64,000 nt of DNA from Latrodectus hesperus. Its lineage: Eukaryota; Arthropoda; Arachnida; Araneae; Theridiidae. This document shows positions 1-12,965 of the stretch, in pieces. Position 1 is the first letter of the stretch. Each line of letters opens with the position of its first letter. The stretch spans positions 31,532,795 to 31,596,794 of the forward strand of contig CM075853.1 of assembly GCA_037975125.1 (NCBI GenBank), given 5' to 3'. The notes beneath the pieces are model-generated. The model saw nothing but the letters and a program-made list of their open reading frames with translations, ran no database searches and was not told the origin of the DNA. The translations under genes and the position numbers were made by a program.

Positions 1-20
1 TACACGTAATATTGATAATG

Positions 21-174
<154 letters not shown>

Positions 175-238
175 ATTAGGATAGTATACGCACCTGCATT
201 TCAAGAATAATGATAAATAATAAGAAAAATAAATTTTA

Positions 239-278
239 AAGTGAACCTAATTATATATTTATATAATTAGGTTCACTT
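239..278. repeat. Inverted repeat, 18-bp perfect arms
   Basis: Arms AAGTGAACCTAATTATAT (239-256) and its complement (261-278) are separated by 4 bases. A second AT palindrome follows at about 279-303. It sits between a TA/GT microsatellite and the family A SINE. Confidence 0.9.
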
Positions 279-300
279 AAAAATTTATATATATATAAAT

Positions 301-582
301 TTTTTTCCAACGACGGGCACTTGGGGACGAACCCTATGCCACAGAAACTGCTACTCACTTGTCGTTACTCAGCAGGCACCTGTGAACCAAGTCACGGAGG
401 CGAGAAGCAGAGCCCGCGCCATACCACCACAAACCCGTTTATAGGCTGGGCCACTTTCATACATCATCACAGATGAAAGGACAGAGAAAGAAAGTAACGT
501 CCACACCCTAACCGAGATTCGATCCCGGGATCCATAGCTTAGGAGTCAGGAGTGTTAACCACTCAGCCATCGATCGTCTATC
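301..582 (-). mobile_element. tRNA-derived SINE, family A, copy 1
   Basis: Read on the minus strand the head looks like a tRNA gene, with an A-box-like TGGCTGAGTGGTTAAC and a B-box-like GATCGAATC. The body is about 200 bp and shared with 44063-44360. The tRNA-like head abuts a (TA)n array at 586. It lies just downstream of exon 2 in the gene's sense, in the next intron. Confidence 0.8.
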
Positions 583-584
583 CA

Positions 585-726
<142 letters not shown>

Positions 727-873
727 ATGTTTGTATGCTACATGAAAACAGGCATGCAATAGAAAATATTATTCTGAATCTAAATAACTGTTTCAGTTAT
801 TGAGCTAAAGATATGCTTTAGAAATGCGTGGTTGCAGTGAAAAAGTCCTAACAATCCCCGAACGTGTCCTTAC

Positions 874-1015
874 CTCCACAGGCATGTTGGAGAGGGCGAT
901 GTAGCTGGGGTCGTGCACCAAGGAGACGCTGAAGGTGGACTTGAAGCTCGGCTCATCGAAGCAGGGGAAGGCTCTTCTCGCGTAGGTGGGCTGGAATTTT
1001 GAGGTAGCCAGGGAC
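874..1015 (-). CDS. M1 zinc aminopeptidase, second coding exon
   Basis: The exon supplies one base to finish the Arg codon split by the intron and then 47 codons (residues about 223-269). It carries the hallmark M1 segments FQPTYARRAFPCFDEP and ALSNMPVE, which belong to the N-terminal domain before the catalytic domain. The acceptor is a pyrimidine-rich tract ending CAG at 1018-1016. The donor is GAG|GTAAGG with GT at 873-872, leaving phase 0. Joining to 48311-48975 gives uninterrupted family-typical sequence (…KNETR|SLATSKFQP…), so no extra exon is needed between them. The 142-bp length and the high GC against AT-rich flanks also mark it as a real exon. Confidence 0.95.
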
Positions 1016-1079
1016 CTGGAAAGAAAAAGTTGTTTGTAGTGGGAAAGCCAGATTTCATAGTTACTATTTCAAAAATGTT

Positions 1080-4000
1080 GCAAAATCAACAACTAGATGT
1101 TCTGAACTGAAATTTGAAAAACAATTATTTTGCTTTCTGAAATTGAAATATAGTCATATACACTAAAATATTCAAAAAATAATATTTTTTTAATAAAGAA
1201 ATACTTTATATTTATTTCTCAGAATAATAGTTATTAAAACTTTTCTGATAAAATAATATTTTCTAAAGGGAATATATCCTCAGATAAACTTCTAATATAT
1301 AGATTGTTACGATAGTTGTTATCTTAGTTAGACTATATATTCAAAGTACTTAGAATTAAGTTTTAAGTTTTTGTATTATGCTGAAATATTCTAACTGAAG
1401 TTAAATTTTTATAAAATGGGTATCATTCGTTTACTTATGAATACAATGTAGATTAAGTTCAGGCATTAAAAACTATCATGTATATAATGTTGCATATAAG
1501 ATCTTTTCATAAAATTATGCAAGTCGAAAAATTATATATGTGCATAACATTATAGTTTTTTTGTTAGTTATTTGTTTACAAAATATTTGAATGAGCTTTT
1601 GCCTTTTTGCACTTAAAATATTCCCACAGCTCATATATAAATTATATTTATTTTTAAATTAATAAAATTCTTGCACATATTTGCGCTTATAGGCATCAAT
1701 GATTTCTGTATTAGTATCTGTTTTAAAAATAATGTGATGTCGCTTTTCCTGAGGAATAATTTTTATAATATTAAAATGTACTGATAGTATTACTATAATA
1801 TTACTTTATTTCATATCCAAATATTAAAATGGCAATAAAAAGGAAGAAGCATTAAAATAATGAATAAAATCAAGAGAAAAGTATCCAATGAGAAAGAAAA
1901 TTAACATTTATTAGCGAAAAAAACAAGATTACACAGCCTAACTGCATAGCATAAATTTTAAGTACATTACTATTATTATTATAACTATATTTTGCGATAA
2001 CAGAAGGGTAAAAGTAAATAATTGCTTTTTACAACATTAAAAAAAATTATGTGTGAATATTTGTTGATATGTTAAAGAAAAATGAAAGAATAAAAGACTG
2101 ATATTCGTATGTGGAATAAAGGACTCAAATTATAAATTTTCAAAAGAATTTTGCTCTGTTTTTATAATTTTTTTCAGTAATATTCCGCAGTAGATTTTTT
2201 TAATCAATTCTTTTGTAGCTAGAGAGATTTTTTATTTTTTACCATTTTATTTTACAACTAATTCAATTATTGAATAAATAAATAAATAAAAAAGTTTAAA
2301 ATTTCAGAAGTATGATTATTTAACTATCTCCTCGACATAGATCTTTCAAAACAACGAATTTGAAATCAGCGCAACACAAGTTAAGAAATATTTTACCAAA
2401 ATATCATAATCAGAAATATTTGTTCTGAAGCTTCATGGGTAAAAGATTTTACAAAATGTGAAAACAATAAGTCACATTACATACATAGAAAACGATTTTA
2501 GTCAAAGTATTCAAAACAGCATTTTAATTTTTTTAAGAAATTTAAAATCTGGAGATAAATTTTAATGTCTAAGTAGATGACTTATTTTTCGTAAGGTAAG
2601 GTTTGTTGCCTTTAAAGGTAAAATTAAAGGTAAAATTTTGCTGCCGTCAAAGTAAAGAAAATAATTAGCATTGAATACTTCTTCAGCTTTAAAACTGAAA
2701 GGTATGCATAAAAAATTCATGGAGTCAGAAATTATTAGAAGCCTAAATACATTTAATGGAATTTCCTAAATTTAATTGCAATATAATGTTTTTAATCCAT
2801 ATTTTTGATGTTAATTAATTATAAAAGCAATTATCAAATTTTAAATTGAATATTAATATATGTTTACATTTTCTTGACATCAGAGGATTAAAAAATTAAA
2901 AACGATTTTTAAAAATCTAATCTATTTTTCAATGCGAAACAATAAATAAAAATTCTTTTTACTGATTTAAATTTGCTAGAAAGCAAAATCTGCATTATAT
3001 TAAATATTTCCACTAGGATCAAGGAAAAAGGATCATATTACATGGTTATTTTTAAATCTTCTTATTTCAAAACATCTCAAATATTAATAAATTAATATTT
3101 CTTCAAATTACATTTCTCTAAAAGAAATTTGAAGCTAAAGAGCAGAAATAGTTTTTTTTCTGAAAACAACTTAAAATATGGAAGTAAGATTGAAAAGAAA
3201 TTTAAATAATGTAAACTTATCTTGAAAATCTCTACTTTTAGCAAATTCAATTTTGTGATTTATAGATTTTTGAGAAAAATATTTATTTTTGATTTAAACG
3301 AAATTTGAATCTGTAGAAAAACGTAATATATTTTCATATTATTTTTCTTTGTGTTCTTCATGTGAATAAATTTTATTTTTATGAGCACACAAAATATTGA
3401 AAAAATTAAAAGTTGTAATTTTAGTTCTATCTAGCTGATGTATATTTTTTGCATGTAAAATGTAATTCGTTTGGAAAGAACGCTAAAGTTCACAAGAAAC
3501 AATAATCTGCATGGGAAGTGAAATTATAAATAAATGATTTAAAGGTCTAAGTAAAAACATCGAATTTAATAGAGAGTAATATATTTTATTGCTATCAATA
3601 TTTCAAAGCAATAAAATATATAGATAAAAGGTTAATAATTACATATATGATAAACAGTAACTTTTGTATTTGTTGTTTCTTAAGAATTTAAGAAAAAAAT
3701 ATTTTTACATTTTTATTTATATTTTGTATTGACTTTTTTGTTCTTATTATTGCAAAAATACTTTCCTATTTCACAATCAAACATTTTCAATGCTGTGCAT
3801 GTTTCACAGAATATCATATTTCGTAGGAAAGTATACATTGTAAATATTTAACACATAATCTTTATTATTTTTCTTATAATGCTTTAAAAATTTTATCCAA
3901 AAAATATCAATATAAATAACGAAAAATAATATTTATTAGGATATTCAAATAGATTGAAATGTATGCATTTATAATCTGTTGTTACAAATATTATTGCAAA

Positions 4001-4863
4001 TTATTCGCAATTATTCAGAGGAAATACAGATTACCGATAATATTTTCACATAACTATTAATTTTAAATTTACCTTGCTAATGAAATATTTGATGAGGGAT
4101 AATTTAAAATATTGTTATAGAAAGGAAAGACAGATTCTCATTAATATCTTTTATATTCATGTCTAAAGAAAATAATTGTTATAGCTTTCGACTTTCTTTG
4201 TTTAGATTCCAACAAGCCGAGCCTTTATTTTCCCCGAAACAAAATGACCAGCTTAACTCTCATATACTGTTATTCATTCATTGTTCCTCGGTTCACTTAA
4301 ACCACCTGCAATGAAGTTGCACATCTAAATCTGCTTACCCATTTAAATTTCAGAATGATGAGAATTATTATGTAGTCATGAATTTCTCTAATTAACACTG
4401 ACAAAAATATTATATATTACATTCATAAAATAGTTCTACACGAGTAATAAAAATATTTTATTAAAATAATTGGTTGGATTCTTGCAGAGTCCACATCCTT
4501 AGCTCGAATGATTTTGGTTGGTGATAATTTATTTTGCGCCAATCTTGGTAACTCTATTTCAATATATTATATATGGTAAACCTAAATATTTTTGGAATTT
4601 GATTCCGGCTAGGCACTTTTTTTCAGTTTGTCACCAAAGGTGTGGGCTCTCCTAGGATTTTACGAAATAATTGATTGAAAATTTCGAACTGAGTTAAGAG
4701 TTCATGTTAAATCTTCTTGGCCATGATTTCTAACTACATTTTATCATACTTACGAACCTGAAAAATCAATCGAGGAATGTATTTGAATGCAGATGTTATT
4801 AAACAGTGGCTCTGCCAAAGAACAATCACTATTTGAGAATTTTGTCGATTGAATTGGTTAAAG
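1080..4863. other. AT-rich intron sequence, nothing recognised
   Basis: No open frame, tRNA-like head or terminal repeat was found. Only homopolymer-rich AT sequence and a 13-bp inverted pair near 3586-3615 are visible. Confidence 0.7.
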
Positions 4864-7551
4864 CAGTAATTCCCAAATTATTTCGGTTGTAGAAACGCAA
4901 AATTTGTTGCCAATGATTGCGAATCCTAAATATTTTTCAGCCAACGATTTTTCAAAATTTAATAACTAATATTAAATTATTTTACTATTTTTTAATATTC
5001 CTGATTTTATTAAATTACGCAAAAATAGAAAAAAATCACGATAAAAATAATTAATAAAAATATAAAACATAAATTGAAATAAATGGAAAATCTTGAATGT
5101 GAAGAATCACCTGTGCTTCTTTGATTTTGAAGATTTTCTTAAAATTGGACACATTAGGTTTGATAACTGATCTCCCATATCTGGTGCAGCATCAAGTTTA
5201 TTACGATATTTGGTTTTTTGTTGCAACATACTTTGAAAACCTATCTTCACACAATAAGTGGTTGCAAACTGTAATAGAAAGCGAATAGCCTGTTTTGCTA
5301 AATTTGGATATTCTTAGAATACATCTGACCAGAATATTGTTAGTAAAACTGTTCTAAATTTGGCTTCTAATTGTGTATCCGAACTCAATTCAATCAAATT
5401 TTCATAGTCCAAGCAGTGAAATTCTTTTGGGTTTTTTTTAATTTAAAAGGATTTAATAATTATCTTGATTTTCTAGGTTTGGAAAATAATCACTGAGTGA
5501 TTGCTGTAAACTGGACAAATGTGTTTTTATGACATCATATAGATTTCCATACCTAAATCCAGTACAGGCAATTTTCCTAATACATCAGCACAAGTCAAAT
5601 ACATCACCAAATACACCAGTGTAGATAGCCAAGTCATAATATTTAATCTGTCTGATAATTCCAATTTATGACCAATAAAATAAACCATCAGTTGCTTTCG
5701 CAATTCAAATATTTGCTCAGGTATTTTACCACGTGATAACCATCTAATTTCCGTATGAAGAAGTAAAGTGGTGTGCAGATTACTCATATCTTTTCACATG
5801 GCTTTGAAAATACGTGATTGCAATGGTTTTCTTTAGATAAAATTAATAATCTTCACTGTGCTTCATCTAGAACAGATTTTAATGTCACCGAAATCCTTTT
5901 TGTTACTAATGCATATCTGAGAAGAATGGAATGAGTACTGTTTTGCAACATTTTTAATAAGTACTACTAGACCACTCTTTTTCCTGTCATTGCTTTTGCT
6001 CTGCCACTTACTTCAATACATTTTTCCCAGTTGATTTTACGTATTGTCTTAAAATTATTATTGCAGTTAAATATATTCTCTCCTTTGATGTTAATGTTCA
6101 CACTTTTACACAGAAGAAAATTTTCTTCAATTTTTTTATCAAAATCGCATCGAACGGAAAAAAGCAATATTGCTAATCTAACATCGTCTTTGGACTCATC
6201 TAGTTGTAATAAATAAACGTTACACGCTAACAACCTTGAAATAAGTTATATTTCAATGTCATCGGCAATATCGTTAATACGTTTTTTTACAGTATTGTTA
6301 CACAAAGAAGCACACTTTCAACTTATTTACTCTACCTTTTGCTCAATACACAAAATGATATCTTGAACACAAGGTTTAATCAATACGCTTGGTTAAGCAA
6401 TACGGTAAGATACTCTATACGACTTTTCCGTTATCTTTTGATCATCTGTTCTGTGAATTTTTTTACCATAAAACTCTTACTTTTATTATGGTTTTCAAGT
6501 TTCATTTAAAAAATATCTTTTTCTTTATCTGTTGTGTGATTTGTTTTCAATTTGCCTCAGTAGTTTTGCTGGTGTTAAGGAGCTGTTGCAAACATTTTGT
6601 TGCAAAGCAAACGAATCGCATCTGGAGTCTCCTCATCACCAATACTAGTAAATCCAAACGACAAGGTAACTAGATCATATTTACATCTTTTCTTAGAAAC
6701 CACCTGTCCAGAATTGGAAGATGAGGCTGTGGCTATACGGAAATGGAAGTTGATGACATCTTGGGTTCCAGAATGCATGAATCTACAGATTCCGAGATTT
6801 CTGCATTACTACTAACAACGTTAGTTTTCTCTGAAGACCCATTTTCTAACTAATGATCCATTATCAGAGCAGTTTTTATGTTTTAGATATTACGGTATTT
6901 ATTTTGATATTGAAACTTTGTTTACAATCTGAATTACAGTTACCGTTAATAATACAAGGGCACAATTGCATTGGCGCAAATGGATAGTTAACCGCGATTT
7001 TGTTTAAAAACAAACTAGCTCTCTTACTAGTGTTTCATTGTATCCTTCCACCCATGTATTTCTATCGAAAATGGTTTGAAAAAGCTCCGTTTTTGTTTAG
7101 ACTTTTTCAATAATCCAAAGTTTTTTTTAAATCTCTTATACATTATACATTTTTATTATTTCTTTTTCTTTTTCATCTTATCGATGTCTTAATAATATGC
7201 AAAGCAGACAAATCAGTGATTATGATGAAAATAAATAAAAATATCCTTTGCATGGATTAACTGGTGTAATTATAAGAAGCCAATGGACATCCACAACTGT
7301 CAAAGCAGTAACCCAGAAAAAAGTTTAGAATATGCTGTTATAGCTATCTATTGATTGGATCGAATGTTTGATACGGGTTAAATATTCATATGCTAGCATA
7401 TTGCACCAAAAATTACATAAATTTGGGCGTCGATTGTAAACTTTCTAAGGAAAATATGAATACATTAAACACCATTTTTTTTTATAATCAAATAAAATTT
7501 GTTACTTGGAACCCATAAATTCTTTCGTAGAACCCAATTTGGGAACCATTG
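4864..7551 (-). mobile_element. hAT DNA transposon (ZBED5-like), degraded copy
   Basis: The element is bounded by related terminal repeats. The left end begins CAGTAATTCCCAAATT and the right end, read on the minus strand, begins CAATGGTTCCCAAATT. The flanking 8-mers (ggttaaag and gcttagaa) agree at 5 of 8 positions, so the target duplication is only tentative. The length of about 2.7 kb suits an hAT element. Inside are scattered pieces of a BED-finger transposase on the minus strand, described separately. Confidence 0.7.
5095..6790 (-). pseudogene. hAT transposase (BED zinc finger, ZBED5-like) pseudogene
   Basis: Translated pieces follow the order of ZBED5/GTF2IRD2-type hAT transposases on the minus strand. 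The start of a BED finger (LSFGFTSIGDEETPDA followed by LLCNK) is at about 6575-6700. The catalytic-core start (LQLDESKDDVRLAILLF, with the first acidic residue) and a stretch ending in WEKCIEVSGRAKAMTGKR are at 5967-6233. TEIRWLSRGKIPEQIFELR is at 5690-5750. The C-terminal dimerisation part (ATTYCVKIGF, then KTKYRNKL) is near 5190-5290. These pieces lie in different frames and are separated by stops and indels, so no transposase can be made. It is probably an old copy, more decayed than the element at 11133-12957. Confidence 0.8.
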
Positions 7552-8328
7552 GCTTAGAAAAAAGAAGAATTGAAATAATTACTTGATGTGAAATCTGGAA
7601 TATATGAGGGAATTTCATTTGAATTTTTAATTCAATTATTGTCTTTGGCGAACACATAATACTGGCATTAGTATGCAAGAAAATTATGTCATTTCTAACA
7701 AGTCATTTTCATGATTTCGTTAGAAATTTTAGATGCAATTACATTTTATAATCCATAAGAAGCTTATCACTTATAACTCTTATTTAGATTTCTTTTCTAA
7801 GAGAGATGAATATATATTTTCATTCCTCTCGCGTTAAATATATCTCAGAACTAACCCTTTTTCTGCACAAGATATGCAAGACAATAGCGCCATCTACCTC
7901 GCTTAGGGATAAATATTCCCTTCACCTATATAATTACTCTTCAAAGGTCATTGTTCGTAAATTCTTTTTAGCGTTATTTGTACGTATAAATGGCACGTGC
8001 AGTATTATATTAAATATTTCTAAATATACTGACTTGCATATGGAATGGTTGCTTAAGACTTTCCTTTTAATTTAATTCAAATCTTGAATGTATTGATGGA
8101 TTGATAAAATTTCATAGACTGATGCATCATATTACTTGACGTACAAATGTGATTTTGTTTGAAGCCATATGTTTTATATCTTTTCTGATAAAAAAATGTA
8201 GGCATTAATTGAAGATAGATAACTCATTAATATCTTAAATATATTACTACAAAATCTCAAAATTATTATAAATCAATTCAAATTATTTGAAAATAACATT
8301 TACTAAAATAAAATTAAAGAATATTTTT

Positions 8329-8403
8329 ACTATAATAGTAAAATAAAATACCTTTTATTTTACTATTATAGTAAAATATTATTATTTTACTGTTATAGTA
8401 AAA
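8329..8403. repeat. Inverted repeat, 20-bp arms, plus a third partial copy
   Basis: Arms 8329-8348 and 8353-8372 are exact reverse complements (ACTATAATAGTAAAATAAAA) with loop TACC. A related TTTTACTGTTATAGTAAAA follows at about 8385-8403. Confidence 0.88.
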
Positions 8404-9912
8404 AAACAACACCTATAAGATAACTATGATAATCAGTGTTATATAATCCTATGCAATAGATGTATTAATCAAAAGAAACAGAAAATTAAGAAAAAGTATT
8501 TAAATATCACATTTTGAAAATAGCTTTCAAATTTGTGGGACTTTGCTACATTTTTTCTAGTATAAATACCTGTGATATACTTGTTTTCTATCTATCATAG
8601 AATTTTCACACAAAAGTTTATACGATTAAACACCTGTTTTAAGGTAAGACACTAGGAAAAAACAACATTTGATGGCAAAAAGTGTTTGAGAAATATCAAC
8701 CACATACAATGAAAACAAAATATTTTCAACAGATAGACCTACAAAAGATACAAATCTCTATTTGTTATTCTATGACCGTTCTCCTAATTCTATCAAAGCT
8801 TTTACAAACAAACAAGCTTGAAGGAAACGACCTTGTTAAAAGGATTATAAGAAATCCGATTTTGATGATAACAAACGAAGGATGATACTAGAAATAAAAT
8901 CCAGTACTCTCTGTTCGCACAACAATGTTACTAGACATTGAGGGCAACAGTTTGTTTTTAAATTAAAATATAAGGGCAGATTATCATATGCATCAGTATG
9001 GTTGTATTTAGAATTGGTACTTATGCACCAAAATTAATTAATACTTAAGCATATAGATATTTTGAACAATTTATCTTTAATTGATTAAAAATAAGTTCAA
9101 ATATCAACAGTTCCTGTACCAAGTAGTCATGCCGAGAAATGTTTTAAATGTTAAGAGACCTTTAAATGTATTCTACATAAGTAAAAATTGTTTATTTTTT
9201 AACTTCACTGTGTTAATTTTGTTCGTTATTTACTTAAAAGTTTTCATATATAGAAATACAAATTGAAAATACATTTTCAATACATTTTTCAATTCATATT
9301 ATCTCATTTTTCAAACATCTTTAAGAAATTCGTATTTATAAATTATACATTTTAAATAAATAATGAATTTCCAAAATTTTTTTGGCACAAAAATACTATG
9401 GTATATAAAATATTTTTTCAATTAATTTAACACACAATGAGTAGTAAAATATTCGCTTTTGAAATTTGTAAAAAAAACGTCTTGACTTTGAAATCAAAAT
9501 ACCTTGAAAAACTAAAGGAAAAAATCTTTGGAAATGAATACCAAATTTGATAAGAAAAAAAGAAAAGAAAAAAAAGCGAGAAACTTTCTTTTTACTTGCT
9601 TTTCCCTGGGCTACAGAATGGTGTGTTTTCATTTTAATGAATAAAAAATATTCATTAAAAAGGATAAAACTTCCTCAATATTTTCTAAGATTTTTTGCTG
9701 GAAAGTTTTTGTTGCGAAAACTTTATGTTAAGTAGCATACGGCCCAGTTAATTCGATTTTCTTTGTGTTTACTCTGATTTTTTGCATTTTTCTAGCAGTT
9801 TTATCTATAAAATGAATTAAGTACAAATTATTATTTTTATTGAAATATTTTTGATTTGGTGGATTTCCGATTTCCTTCTAAATCGTAAAGATTTAAGTAG
9901 CACTTAGAATTC

Positions 9913-10019
<107 letters not shown>

Positions 10020-11132
10020 TAATCTATAAATTTACAATAACTTTCTATCAGAAAGACCTTGTTCTTCAAAGTAGAAATTGAAACTTGAGACAGATGCTAT
10101 TCTTCCTTTTGCTGTCATGATGATCAAAAACCTATAGAAATACATAAGAGAGTCCAAAATAAGAGCTGGAATTTACTTATCTGGATGAAAAGCTGAGATT
10201 TTATCAGTTTCCGGTTTTGCCACACTTGAATACAATATATTGATAAAAAAATCTTAGCCGAAGTTAATATAGTACTTTGAACGCGCTCAAATATCTTTCA
10301 ACAAATTCAGCTGCTAAATTTTCCCTATTATTTTTTCAAAAATGCTTGAACTATTACTTTGACGAACACGAAAGTTGTTTAAGAAAACATTATGAAAGAA
10401 AAACGAGCTTTATATGAATATTAGACTTATGAAACAATACTAATTTATAATGTATGATTGCTACCATATATTATATAAATATGGCGTACATTTTCACTTT
10501 TCTACCATTTACATGTGTTCAATGATATTTCGCCAACAAAATGGCTAACTATAACATTTATACTACATTATCTTAAATAGTGAAATCTGTACACTTTTTT
10601 TAAAATTTGAATTTCTACTTATTTCAAAGCAATTTCTATAATTTAAGTGAGTGGTATCGATTTCTATAAATTAGATGATAGGATATACTGACAGTCAAAA
10701 TGAGAAAACTATTAAGGACTCAATGACTTTGACTCGTATTTTCTGAAAAATATTTTAGTTGTATATAAATTAGGTGTCACGAATTATCATTAATTTTGAT
10801 TTGAAGGTTTGGTGTAATTTTCAACTACTTCCCTTAAGAATAATATACATAGATGTGTGTCGTGGACATATATTCCTCATAACTTTTTATAATTTATTTA
10901 AATAAACAATATCAATATTACTTAACAACAATTCAGTAAATTAGAAGTTTATTTCTCTATCCACTTAAACTTTAACTTTTATTTAAATTCTTCTTCAAGT
11001 TAAACAGACTAAATTAATATGTTCACATGGTTTATTGTTTTGATTATTAGATATTAAGATTCCTTTCCTATGTGCGGTTCTTATTGCTTTTTCTTGTTTG
11101 CTTTATCACGCTTTTCTATTTTGTGTTTAGAT

Positions 11133-12957
11133 CATAGGTTCCCAAAGTGGTCAAGGTGGACCCCCAGGAATCCATAGGAGACCACAAGGGGGTCCACGTA
11201 GACGTGAAAAGAAAACAGGGGCTCACAAGTTGTAAGTGAGGGTCCACGAAAAATTTTCTGGTTTTCATAATAAAGAACAAAAATGTTGGCTTGGATTTAC
11301 CTATCAACGTAGGCAGGTAGCATCATTCACTAGGTAGGTACTCAAGAATATTCATATAATATATATATTAAAAGATTCAATTCAAACACAGAATTGAATA
11401 GATAATAGTACAAGTGTACACCACTTGTCGAGACTGCACAAACCTCCTTTTGACGTACTCAAAAGAATTCCTTTAAGTAACAACACTGTACAAAGACATA
11501 TTGATGAAGTGAGCTCTGATATAGAAAGTTTCTTTTGTAATTATCTAAAAACCACTCATTTTTCCATTAATTGGACGAGCCTACTTTGTCTGGTTATGAA
11601 GCATTATTATTGGCACATGTTAGATTTGTTGCACATGTTCGGGCGACATCGTGGATTTATAAGTCATCTTAAAAGAATAACACGAATAATACCAGGACTA
11701 ATTGCAACTCACTGTGTCATCCACCGACAACACCTTGCAGCGAAAGATTTGAGTGATGGATTGCACCAATCAGTTCAATTTGTGATTAGCGCAGTTAATA
11801 AAATAAGAAGCAATGCTTTGAATACCAGTTCATTTGAACTATTGTGCGATGAAAATTGTGAAGATTTCCAACGACTGCTCTTATTTACTGAAGTACGCTG
11901 GTTGTCGAAAGATGCATGCTTATCGAGATTTTACTCACTTTTCGAATCAGTGATAGAGTTTCTGGAAACTAAAGCACCAGATTTAAAAAAAAATCTGATC
12001 CAATATAAGGTGGACATTGCGTATTTAACAATGTTGTTTAAAAAATTCAATGACGTTAACTTTCAGTTACAAGGGGTCAGCCTTAATTTAATAAAAACAA
12101 AGGGTGTATTTCGCCTTTTCAAAGGGTATAAAAACAAAGGGTGTAAATTGAAATTAATGAAGCAAAATATTAGTCGGCGTGGATTGTCCCAGTTTCCGCA
12201 CTTGTCACAGATAGAATGTCTTGACGAGAATATTCAAACTTACGCTCGACATTTAAATACCCTGTATGACGACTTCAAAAATAGATTTGAAGATATTCTG
12301 ACGATGGAAATACCTCCATGGATCATAACACCATTTGATGAAACGGGTAAGGCGAATGTGGTATTACAAGAGGAGTTACTTGAGCTCAGCACCAACGAGG
12401 AATTGAAGGTGAAATTTAAAAAAGACTATCAAACATTTTGGCTGCAGGCAGAAATCCCCGAAAAATATTCTGGGCTGTGGGAAATTCCGAGAAAATTTTT
12501 GATAGCGTTTCCCTCGTCATATCTGCTCGAAAGAAGTTTTAGTGTCGTTACCAACCTGTTAACAATAAAAAAGGAGCAGATTAAACATTACAGAACGGGG
12601 AGATTTGAGATTACTTCTTACAAAACTGAAGCCAAATATCGATAATTTGCTGTCAATTCATCAAGTACATCCGTCTCATTAAAAGTATGACTATTTTTTA
12701 TTGTTGATTTACATTCCGGAGTTCATTGTTGATTGTTTGTAATAATAAATGTTTATCATTTTGTATAATCACAAGTATTATTTTAGTAAGTAGGACACAA
12801 GAAAATCTGCTACATTTTTTCCTTCTTAACATCCCCAATTTAGGATGATATTATTTAGGAGTTTTGGGAATACAGTAGAAATGTAGCAACAGGAGGTCTA
12901 CCAAAAATAGTAAAACTTTGAAAGAGGTCCACGAGAAAAAAAATTTGGGAACCCATG
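11133..12957 (+). mobile_element. hAT DNA transposon, internally deleted, with TIRs and 8-bp target duplication
   Basis: The terminal repeats are CATAGGTTCCCAAA at the left and, on the minus strand, CATGGGTTCCCAAA at the right. Both are followed by a nearby GTGGACC motif. The flanking 8-mers are gtttagat (11125-11132) and gtttaaat (12958-12965), matching at 7 of 8 positions and fitting the hAT pattern nTnnnnAn. At 1825 bp the element is shorter than a full hAT, because part of the transposase gene has been lost. Confidence 0.88.
11425..12645 (+). pseudogene. hAT transposase (ZBED5-like), truncated, frameshifted and internally deleted
   Basis: A 406-codon open frame looks intact but is a chimera. 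Residues 1-49 match the region before the catalytic core (PLSNNTVQRHIDEVSSDIE). After FSI a one-base loss throws the reading off: the expected LDEPT…ALLLAHVRFVAHVR is still visible in the next frame at about 11571-11645. About 60 residues of the core are then missing, and the family frame resumes at RGFISHLKR, THCVIHRQHLAAK, FTEVRWLSK and a C-terminal dimerisation domain (FLIAFPSSYLLERSFSVVTNLL, about residues 368-389). No BED finger lies upstream in the element. An 18-bp direct repeat (12091-12108 and 12128-12145) adds an insertion in the middle. The open frame has been kept by chance, and the product would lack the first catalytic aspartate region. It resembles host ZBED5-type genes, but the TIRs and target duplication show it is a transposon copy. 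Confidence 0.82.
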
Positions 12958-12965
12958 GTTTAAAT

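Noticed and set aside
4806..4820. CAGTGGCTCTGCC as the left end of the first hAT element
   Set aside because: The motif at 4864 continues into TTCCCAAATT like the right end; this one does not.
11425..12645. A host ZBED5-like single-exon gene
   Set aside because: The frame contains an out-of-frame stretch and a core deletion, and it sits inside hAT terminal repeats with an 8-bp target duplication.
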